In this document: positions 58,858 to 64,000 of the stretch, piece after piece
How positions within the stretch are numbered: the stretch's first letter is position 1
Layout: each line of letters opens with the position of its first letter
Source of the DNA: Natrinema sp. HArc-T2
GTDB lineage: Archaea > Halobacteriota > Halobacteria > Halobacteriales > Natrialbaceae
Direction: 5' to 3'
NCBI RefSeq assembly: GCF_041821085.1
Contig: NZ_JBGUAZ010000001.1
Coordinates: 248,001-312,000, forward strand
Length of the DNA: 64,000 nt
Made by a program: the position numbers and the translations under genes
Notes under the pieces: model-generated
Databases searched by the model: none
Told to the model about the DNA's origin: nothing
Seen by the model: the letters and a program-made list of their open reading frames with translations, nothing else

Positions 58858-59472
58858 ATGGCCTCATACGCATCGAGCAACGCGACGGCGACCGCTGCTT
58901 CGTCGAGTACTGGCACTGCCGCCCGAAGCGCTTCGCTGTCGAGTACCACAACGACGGACGCCGGACGGCCTTCAGTGGGTCGGATGGTCTCGCTGTCCAA
59001 CACGACGACAATGGATGCGAGACGGCCTTCGACTGCCCGGATAGCCTCACCCTCGAGTACGACGACGACGAACGCAGCCAAACCGATTCTCACTCGATCC
59101 GGCGACGGGGCCACGGTTATCACCACCAATGCCGTACTTGTGCCCGGTGATTTCCGAGGCGTCGATGTCGTGGTTGTCGATCCTGACGGCGAGCCCCTCG
59201 AGGATGTCGACCAACTGCTCGTTCTCTCGCCGTTCCCATCGTCGACGAGCATCAACAACAACGGTGTTGGGCAGCTCCCGATGTTGTCGACCACCTATAC
59301 CGAATTCCGGGGACTCGCGCCTCGAGGCGACGATGTCGGATATATGTGGTATGAGGGTGTCAAAAACGTCGTCGGCCCCCAAGAGGATGAAGCGGTGATT
59401 GTACTCGATCCCAGTGAAATCAAGGGGATGAACGCGGCGAGAACCGTCAACATGGGAGGACCACTCCAATGA
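58858..59472 (+). CDS. Last late gene: Ser/Thr-rich N-terminus joined to conserved C-terminal domain; reading frame of the first part in doubt
   Basis: A 204-residue open frame. Residues about 82-204 (GATVITTNAVLVPGDFRGVD, VVVVDPDGEPLEDVDQLLVL) have haloarchaeal codon use and look genuine. The first about 80 residues are three repeats of SSTTTTDAGRPS type with poor codon bias. In the +1-shifted frame, 58860 to about 59147, codon bias is much better. The peptide there holds three repeats (VEYHNDGRRTAF, VQHDDNGCETAF, LEYDDDERSQTD) but has no start codon. A frameshift, a recombinational join or a programmed shift may be involved. Confidence 0.55.
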   Translation: MASYASSNATATAASSSTGTAARSASLSSTTTTDAGRPSVGRMVSLSNTTTMDARRPSTARIASPSSTTTTNAAKPILTRSGDGATVITTNAVLVPGDFRGVDVVVVDPDGEPLEDVDQLLVLSPFPSSTSINNNGVGQLPMLSTTYTEFRGLAPRGDDVGYMWYEGVKNVVGPQEDEAVIVLDPSEIKGMNAARTVNMGGPLQ

Positions 59473-59499
59473 CTGGCAGCCTCAGATAGTGAGGGTGAC

Positions 59500-60171
59500 C
59501 TAACTGGGGTTATCCCCATCATTGTCGAAACACTCGCACTGCTGAATCTCGTTCTCTCGCAGGAAATTTGTATAGAACTCAGTTATTAGCGTGACTACAT
59601 GACAATGTTGAAAATACCTTGCAGAATAAAAAGACGAGACAGAGAGGATGAGGAGGATTCCGCCAGAAATCCCAATCAGACCATCATAAAAATACCCATA
59701 TGTTATGTATACAATCCCAGAAATAAAAGAAATAAGTGTGGTACTATGGAAAAGATCATGAAGTGTATGGAATTTAGCTACACGGCCGCTACCCTTTGCT
59801 TCACAGAATAGATGTGACTTCGAAGTATAATAAAGCTCCTTCCCTTCATACTCCTCACTTAGTCCGAGAAAGTTAGGCGCAGACTCGAAAAATTTGTTCT
59901 GGTGCTCAAGTCTGGATTTGTCCCTTTTATCTTCTAGTTCTGTGAATTCATCTTTAATCTTTGGTATTTTATTAGACAAGCCGAAGAATATGTGCCCAAT
60001 TATGAATGAAAGTACAAGAAATAAGATCAGCAAGATAGAAGAATTCAGATCATTGATAGCCATAATTACTCTTGGTGATACAAACGGATATGTCAGAATC
60101 AACGCCAATGAGCCAGGTATAATGAAAGAAAATGTATCAAAAAGATCGAATCCTACGATTTCATTGGCCAT
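59500..60171 (-). CDS. Four-helix membrane protein (cargo)
   Basis: A 223-residue protein of four hydrophobic segments (about 8-30, 45-65, 140-160 and 165-185). Between helix 2 and 3 is a cytoplasmic charged domain (IPKIKDEFTELEDKRDKSRL, GLSEEYEGKELYYTSKSHL). AT-rich, Phe/Ile/Ser-rich and antisense to the late operon, between the last spike gene and the attR gene set. No family is recognised. The position at the end of the late operon is a usual cargo site in proviruses; a superinfection or defence role is conceivable. ATG 60171 was chosen over a TTG 18 bases upstream. Confidence 0.55.
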   Translation of the reverse strand: MANEIVGFDLFDTFSFIIPGSLALILTYPFVSPRVIMAINDLNSSILLILFLVLSFIIGHIFFGLSNKIPKIKDEFTELEDKRDKSRLEHQNKFFESAPNFLGLSEEYEGKELYYTSKSHLFCEAKGSGRVAKFHTLHDLFHSTTLISFISGIVYITYGYFYDGLIGISGGILLILSVSSFYSARYFQHCHVVTLITEFYTNFLRENEIQQCECFDNDGDNPS

Positions 60172-60266
60172 TTGTAGCGTTGACAACAACCTTGTTATTA
60201 TTATACGTGGCCTTTTTTCTCACCACCCGAAAAGGCATAAACTTTCTAAAATTCTAGCAGAGTTAC

Positions 60267-60728
60267 CTATGAGACTGCTTTCTCTCCAAATGTGACGATG
60301 TCCTCACTGTCGGTGTAGCGCATCGGTCGAACGAAGATCCACACGCTCTGGTTGCCCGGTTCGACCGAAACGTAGCCGAGACTTTCGAGCGGCTTGATAA
60401 TCTCCTCGAGAACAGCCGCTTTCGGCGTGTCGTTGTCGTAGAGCTTGTTCTTCGCTGTCTCGAGTTTCACGCGACGCTTGATCTTGTGAGGTGCAGACGC
60501 CCGCTCGTGGAGCATCCGGTAGGCGTCGGCGAGCTGTTCGTTGTCGGGAAGGATCGGCTGGGGTTCATCGAGATCGCCTTTCGCCTCGACTTCTTTCTGG
60601 ACCAGGTCGCGGAGCTTCTCGCTGCGGTTCTTGTCCTCGCGCTCGGCGATCTCGTCGAGCGTCTCGAGAAGGTCGTCGGGACAGCCGAACGAAACACGAC
60701 TCGAGGGGTTGTGATCCATCCGGGCCAT
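60267..60728 (-). CDS. Ribbon-helix-helix N-terminal DNA-binding protein
   Basis: A 153-residue protein. Residues about 8-50 are an RHH/CopG-like fold (SSRVSFGCPDDLLETLDEIA, REDKNRSEKLRDLVQKEVEA). The C-terminal part (about 80-150) looks like a winged helix (KLETAKNKLYDNDTPKAAVL, EIIKPLESLGYVSVEPGNQS). It probably regulates provirus genes. The ATG at 60728 shares one base with the stop of the preceding micro-gene (TGATG). Last of a four-gene leftward unit starting near attR. Confidence 0.72.
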   Translation of the reverse strand: MARMDHNPSSRVSFGCPDDLLETLDEIAEREDKNRSEKLRDLVQKEVEAKGDLDEPQPILPDNEQLADAYRMLHERASAPHKIKRRVKLETAKNKLYDNDTPKAAVLEEIIKPLESLGYVSVEPGNQSVWIFVRPMRYTDSEDIVTFGEKAVS

Positions 60729-60853
60729 CAGTGGATCACCTCGATTTGCATATCGGGTGAATACGCAGACGGCGTCGAGGTTCGGAGTTCGTATGCAAGG
60801 GGGGTGGGGATCCCTACGGAGAGGGTTATCGCGCGGGTGTGTGCGCGCGTCAT
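60728..60853 (-). CDS. 41-residue coupled micro-gene
   Basis: MTRAHTRAITLSVGIPTPLA and onward to MQIEVIH. The ATG overlaps the stop of the SWIM-finger gene (ATGA) and its stop overlaps the next ATG. Coupling at both ends supports translation, but no family is recognised. The GTGTGTGCGCGCG tract near its start is repetitive. Confidence 0.4.
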   Translation of the reverse strand: MTRAHTRAITLSVGIPTPLAYELRTSTPSAYSPDMQIEVIH

Positions 60854-61281
60854 GCGCGACCCTCCATCTCCCGCTCGTAGTCTCGTGTCCGCTCGATCGC
60901 GGCGTCATGTGGCTCTCCCTCGAGCGTCTCGCCGGTTGCGTGGTGCATTTCGTGTTCGTCGTCGGGGCTGCCGTCGGTCGCCTCGACGTCGATCAGTCCG
61001 AGGAAGTCGGCCTTCCGGAGCGTGCAGAGATGGGCGCACGGCCCGTCGTGGTACTCCCAGCCTTTGCAGTCACACCGACCGATGTACTCGTCGTCCTCGA
61101 GGCCAAGCGCGCAGTAGTGGACGCTCTCGCCGTCTCTGAGCGTGACCTTGTAGCCGAACCGTCCGAACGGCTCGATCAGCGCCTCGCGTGGATCCGCTCG
61201 AGCCCATGACTCGGTGTCGCCGTCGCGTTCCTCGAGGAAGTCGACAGGTTCGCCGTCAGTGGGTTCTGGGAAGGCGCTCAT
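60850..61281 (-). CDS. SWIM-type zinc-finger protein
   Basis: A 143-residue protein. The central CDCKGWEYHDGPCAHLCTLRKA (about 69-90) is close to a SWIM finger (CxC...CxH), which binds nucleic acid or protein in transposase-, helicase- and Rad51-related contexts. The rest is acidic and unstructured. It is coupled to a 40-residue zinc-knuckle gene upstream (four-base overlap) and to a 41-residue gene downstream. Role in the provirus unknown. Confidence 0.7.
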   Translation of the reverse strand: MSAFPEPTDGEPVDFLEERDGDTESWARADPREALIEPFGRFGYKVTLRDGESVHYCALGLEDDEYIGRCDCKGWEYHDGPCAHLCTLRKADFLGLIDVEATDGSPDDEHEMHHATGETLEGEPHDAAIERTRDYEREMEGRA

Positions 61282-61400
61282 CGGCCTCGAGACACCTCCT
61301 GCAGATCGTGTGGGCCGTTCTCACAAACGCGACGGGGGAGGCCGCCGGCTGAGGTCTGGGTCACCATCCGACCACCGCAGTGCGGGCAGAATCGGCTCAT
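61278..61400 (-). CDS. 40-residue zinc-knuckle protein
   Basis: MSRFCPHCGGRMVTQTSAGG and onward to SRGR. CxxC (residues 5-8), then a later Cys-Glu-Asn-Gly-Pro-His arrangement gives a probable zinc site. Its stop overlaps the SWIM-finger ATG (ATGA), so it heads a coupled four-gene unit that ends about 60 bases inside attR. Confidence 0.5.
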   Translation of the reverse strand: MSRFCPHCGGRMVTQTSAGGLPRRVCENGPHDLQEVSRGR

Positions 61401-61457
61401 GCTCCGACACCTCCGCCGTACTGCGATTGACCATGGCCGAGGATTCCAGTTGCCCGC

Positions 61458-61472
61458 CCGGCGAGTCCACTA
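61458..61472 (+). other. attR core of the provirus
   Basis: CCCGGCGAGTCCACT, identical to the 3' end of tRNA-Ala at 40895-40909. Only this short part of the tRNA is present, as expected for the distal attachment site. Confidence 0.85.
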
Positions 61473-61639
61473 CAATTTCTCCGCCGTAACCAGGGTTCGA
61501 CACCGCAAGGTACAGGTCTTGAAGCAGCTATATTCGCTACTTTGGGCTAGGAACAACTCGAAAAGAGGCTTCAGCAGAAATTCAGACGCGGGGTAGGCCT
61601 GCTAGCGGTTCTCTGAAGGAACCGAGGGAGCGTGATTCG

Positions 61640-61930
61640 GCGTTGGAACGGCGTCGATCGCCGCGTGGAACTCGAGGAACACACGAGCGTTGCGGGCAGC
61701 TCGCGACGTGTGATCAGTTCACGGCCCGTTGTCGCCACATGCGGGAGTGGTGGCGATCCACGGTCGGTGAGGTCGTTGAAATCGTCGGGCTCGACCGTGA
61801 GACACAACTCGACGAACGCGTCGAGCCGGTACTCGTGGTTCTGGAGCCGTCGTGCTCACCTCGAGTTCGCAGTATGAAGCGGACAATCAGCCGCCTCTCG
61901 AGGCGTGATCGGCTCGATGTCGTCGTTCAT
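61640..61930 (-). pseudogene. Integrase remnant from an earlier, related provirus
   Basis: Reading leftward from the ATG at 61930, the product starts MNDDIEPITPREAAD, matching MSDDLEPITPREAVD of the intact integrase at 42029. After a frameshift the match resumes: LQNHEYRLDAFVELC versus LQNHKYRLNAFVEWC, then DFNDLTDRG and ELPATL. The remnant breaks off after the region that corresponds to intact residue about 95. It has the same orientation with respect to the attR core as the intact integrase has to attL, and it lies outside the present provirus. The tract from 61473 to 61639 shows no gene. Confidence 0.75.
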
Positions 61931-62223
61931 CGGTCACCACCACAGCAAGTGCCTGTCTGTAGTGTGCGTCGGGTAGTGGTCAACTGTCTGTGATACGGCA
62001 ACCCGTGCCACATCACCAGCGTTTTATCTACCCTTGACACAATATGACGAACCGCCCCGAGAATCTGACGCAGTCGATTCCTGCAGGCATCACTGCTCAA
62101 TTCGGGGTGACATGCGTACACTCACCCATAGACCTGTAAGCCGGTCCGACACCGGCTTTCTAGGGGTTCGATGCTTACTGCCACGATCAATTTCTAACCA
62201 AGCGTTCCCAACAGATTGGGACG
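61931..62223. other. Gene-free stretch between two provirus remnants
   Basis: No coding region is supported. The stretch includes AAGCCGGTCCGACACCGGCTTT around 62143-62163, a compact hairpin (AAGCCGGT/ACCGGCTT), possibly a terminator of the vanished element. Its base composition is intermediate. Confidence 0.4.
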
Positions 62224-62350
62224 ATGAGACTCAGCTGCGGCCAGATACCGTGGTTGGTACCGGACAACGACTGGCTGGTCATCTGGAGCGACACGCCAGT
62301 CGGACAGCAATCGTGGTCGGCCACGCCGATTCTCGAGGACGCCCAAAACC
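62224..62350 (+). pseudogene. Truncated paralogue of the first late gene of the provirus
   Basis: The sequence encodes MRLSCGQ...DNDWLVIWSDTPVGQ then QSWSATPILEDAQ. It aligns with MRLTWGP...HDDWPVVWVDTPAGQ and KSWHVTPDLED of the gene at 49112. The N-terminal third and the C-terminal part of the original gene are lost, and the frame runs on into unrelated sequence. Together with the integrase remnant it marks the ends of a mostly deleted relative of the provirus. Confidence 0.65.
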
Positions 62351-62537
62351 ACCGCTTCGCCCACTCTAAGTCCCGATCTGGCTGGTGTCAAAGCGACTCG
62401 AGTTCGATTCGAAGCCGGCTTCCGACAGGCCCCACACAGAATACGCAGAACAGTGTGCTGTGATGGTGGCGATCATCACGTGTGACAACGTCTCCGTAAC
62501 CGCGGACTATTAACGGATCCATCCAGTATGTGTGTAC

Positions 62538-63704
62538 ATGGCTAACGTGCGTGTCGCAGGAACTGGGTTGACGGCGTTCGGAGCCAGCCCCGAGCGGACC
62601 GGACGGGATCTCTTCGCTGAAGCGAGCATCGCGGCCTTCGAGGATAGCGGTGTCCATCGAGACGACGTCGAGGGCGTCCTCTACGGCAACTTCATGGGTG
62701 AACTCGCCGAACACCAGGGCCATCAGGGACCGCTGATGGCCGAAGCCGCAGGCGTTCAGGCACCCGCGACGCGGTTCGAGTCCGCGTGTGCCTCGAGCGG
62801 CGCTGCGGTCCGCGAAGCGGTCAAACGAATCCGAACCGGTGAAGACGACGTGCTCCTCGTCGGTGGCACAGAGCGGATGACCAACCTCGGCACCGCGGGC
62901 GCGACCGAGGCGCTTGCGATCGCCGCAGACGACCTCTGGGAGGTCCGCGCCGGGACGACGTTTCCCGGTGCGTACGCGCTGATGGCTCAGGCCTACTTCG
63001 ACGCGTTCGGCGGCGATCGCGAGGAGCTGGCCCACATCGCGGTCAAGAACCACGACAACGCGCTGCCGAACGAGAACGCCCAGTACCAGCGTGCGATCGA
63101 GGTCGACGACGTCCTCGAGGCTCCGCCGGTCTCGGAGCCGCTCGGTCTCTACGATGCCTGTCCGGTCTCTGATGGCGCGTCCGCGCTCGTGCTCACCAGC
63201 GAGGACTACGCCGCTGAGCACGATCTCGAGGCCCCCGTCGCGATCACGGGCACCGGCCAGGGTGGCGATCGGATGGCGTTGCACGACCGCGACCATCTGG
63301 CGCGCTCGCCGGCCGCCCGCGAGGCTGGCGAAGAGGCCTACGCCGACGCCGGCATCGACGCCGGCGACGTGGAAGTCGCGGAGGTCCACGACTGCTTTAC
63401 GATCGCCGAAGTGCTGGCGCTCGAGGCGCTCGATCTCGAGCCGATCGGTGAGGGGATCTCGGCGGCCCGCGACGGGCGGACGACCGCCGACGGCGAGTTG
63501 CCGGTCAACCTCTCGGGCGGGCTGAAAGCCAAGGGACACCCAGTCGGTGCGACCGGCGCGTCTCAGGTCGCCGAGATGGCGATGCTGCTTGCGGGTACGC
63601 ATCCGAACAGCGACCACGTTGCGGATGCGACGACCGGCGTCACCCACAACGCGGGTGGGACGGTTGCGAGTGCGATGGTGCACGTTCTGGAGGTGGTCGC
63701 GTGA
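62538..63704 (+). CDS. Thiolase-family protein (acetyl-CoA C-acyltransferase, archaeal type)
   Basis: A 388-residue thiolase. The nucleophilic cysteine lies in FESACASSGAAVREAV (Cys about 86), the catalytic histidine in EVHDCFTIAEV region (about 295) and the second Cys/His part is GLKAKGHPVGATGASQ (His about 337). Archaeal thiolases of this type act with a DUF35 Zn-ribbon/OB-fold partner, which follows here, and with HMG-CoA synthase at the start of the mevalonate pathway, or in acyl-CoA metabolism. ATG 62538 (MANVRVAG) is preferred over a GTG six bases earlier. The sequence looks intact. Confidence 0.88.
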   Translation: MANVRVAGTGLTAFGASPERTGRDLFAEASIAAFEDSGVHRDDVEGVLYGNFMGELAEHQGHQGPLMAEAAGVQAPATRFESACASSGAAVREAVKRIRTGEDDVLLVGGTERMTNLGTAGATEALAIAADDLWEVRAGTTFPGAYALMAQAYFDAFGGDREELAHIAVKNHDNALPNENAQYQRAIEVDDVLEAPPVSEPLGLYDACPVSDGASALVLTSEDYAAEHDLEAPVAITGTGQGGDRMALHDRDHLARSPAAREAGEEAYADAGIDAGDVEVAEVHDCFTIAEVLALEALDLEPIGEGISAARDGRTTADGELPVNLSGGLKAKGHPVGATGASQVAEMAMLLAGTHPNSDHVADATTGVTHNAGGTVASAMVHVLEVVA

Positions 63705-63756
63705 GCCGAGCGATCGCGATGACGCCAGCGCAGACGCTGGAGGTGGTCGCATGAGC
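63683..63756 (+). repeat. Short direct repeat at the thiolase-OB gene junction
   Basis: CTGGAGGTGGTCGCGTGAG (around 63687-63705) recurs 50 bases later as CTGGAGGTGGTCGCATGAG (around 63737-63755). The first copy ends the thiolase gene, with its TGA, and contains a GTG. The second holds the start codon of the OB-fold gene. It looks like a local duplication. Confidence 0.55.
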
Positions 63757-64000
63757 GACATCGATGAAGTCGCAGACGCCGGCTTCGACGAGTGGCTCGA
63801 CGCCGCCGAAACCGGTGACGCCTACTGTCTCGAGTGTGCGAACGGCCACGGCTCACTGCCGCCGCGGCGGGTCTGTCCCGACTGTGGCGCGACCAATCTC
63901 GAGGAGATCGTCCTCCCAGAGACCGGCGAAATCGAGACGTTCACCATCACGCACGTGCCAACGCCGGCGTTCGAGCAGGACGCTCCCTACGCGACGGCCA
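63751..64000 (+). CDS. Zn-ribbon/OB-fold (DUF35) protein, 3' part outside window
   Basis: The first 83 codons are present. The rubredoxin-like zinc ribbon is clear: YCLECANGHGSLPPRRVCPD with CxxC and CxxC (Cys about 26, 29, 42, 45), then the beginning of the OB fold (GEIETFTITHVPTPAF). In archaea the DUF35 protein binds the thiolase and transfers acetoacetyl-CoA to HMG-CoA synthase. The start was set at the ATG in the second copy of the junction repeat. The gene runs off the right edge. Confidence 0.88.
   Translation, partial: MSDIDEVADAGFDEWLDAAETGDAYCLECANGHGSLPPRRVCPDCGATNLEEIVLPETGEIETFTITHVPTPAFEQDAPYATA

Larger units (their letters stand above)
40895..61472. mobile_element. Provirus of the SH1/SNJ1 type (sphaerolipovirus-like), about 20.6 kb
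   Basis: The element is bounded by a 15-base direct repeat at the 3' end of tRNA-Ala and carries a tyrosine integrase next to attL, pointing at the tRNA. It holds a repressor region and a rightward late operon with overlapping genes. The core 51959 (packaging ATPase), 54702, 54978 and 55469 (two capsid-type proteins of 163 and 245 residues), then small membrane proteins and a repetitive protein, follows the order known in SH1, PH1, HHIV-2 and SNJ1 (ATPase, VP12, VP7, VP4, VP13, VP2). It appears complete at both ends. No obvious replication initiator was recognised. Confidence 0.85.

Noticed and set aside
58848-59294. 148-codon leftward open frame opposite the last late gene
   Set aside because: Covers the region of frame conflict, but its product (VVVVLDSE-type repeats) is the complement of the Ser/Thr codon repeats. 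It has no promoter and opposes the late operon.
61321-61503. Leftward 60-codon frame across attR
   Set aside because: It spans the attachment core and is out of frame with the convincing 40-residue zinc-knuckle gene in the same place, with no family pattern.

Overview
The window is from the chromosome of a haloarchaeon. The host genes are GC-rich with strongly acidic products, and they include markers typical of the group: the Nuo-type complex I lacking NuoEFG, phosphomevalonate decarboxylase, a geranylgeranyl diphosphate synthase, an intron-containing tRNA-Gln, Tat lipoproteins and FEN1. A member of the Natrialbaceae (Natrinema/Haloterrigena-like) is likely, but this is an inference from style and gene content.

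Layout. 1-7.1 kb: 5' end of a phosphohexomutase gene, an AT-richer membrane protein, tRNA-Gln, an HNH nuclease, an aminotransferase overlapping lumazine synthase, a DUF4097 lipoprotein, and purK-purE. 7.3-17.9 kb: the eleven-gene nuoA-B-CD-H-I-J1-J2-K-L-M-N operon, tightly overlapped. 18-29 kb: housekeeping genes (DHH phosphoesterase, CBS-ParB protein, SDR, GGPP synthase, M28 peptidase, NAD-kinase-like protein, endonuclease III, phosphomevalonate decarboxylase, FEN1) and small membrane proteins. 29.1-38.7 kb: a redox and sulfur block with cytochrome bd oxidase (cydAB), 1-Cys peroxiredoxin, DUF1641 protein, sulfide:quinone-reductase-like flavoprotein, an HTH-tandem rhodanese fusion, a rhodanese-metallo-beta-lactamase protein, a 49-residue membrane protein and an AhpD-like protein. 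Together they read as sulfide and sulfane-sulfur handling coupled to a quinol oxidase. 38.9-40.9 kb: GNAT, tRNA-Gly, a methyltransferase and tRNA-Ala. Two miniature inverted-repeat elements and a tRNA-Gly scar lie in this stretch or beside it.

40.9-61.5 kb is a provirus integrated into the 3' end of tRNA-Ala(GGC) and bounded by an exact 15-bp direct repeat. From left to right it has a leftward integrase module, a divergent repressor region (PadR-like versus two PhiH-repressor-like proteins), a cargo zone, and a rightward late operon. The late operon encodes a small FtsK/HerA-like packaging ATPase, two adjacent small capsid-type proteins, a repetitive membrane protein and spike candidates. The gene order matches the SH1/SNJ1 group of icosahedral membrane-containing haloviruses (Sphaerolipoviridae and relatives). 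Three AT-rich cargo insertions, mostly on the opposite strand to the late genes, interrupt the viral genes. They encode membrane, coiled-coil, pentapeptide-repeat/channel-like and DUF2971 proteins and are the best candidates for uncharacterised defence or superinfection-exclusion functions. A leftward set of coupled small DNA-binding or zinc-finger genes ends at attR.

61.5-62.4 kb, just outside attR, holds fragments of a second, decayed relative of the provirus: a frameshifted integrase start and a truncated paralogue of the first late gene. The same tRNA site was therefore probably used at least twice. From 61.93 to 62.22 kb I see no gene. The window ends with an archaeal thiolase and the start of its Zn-ribbon/OB-fold partner.
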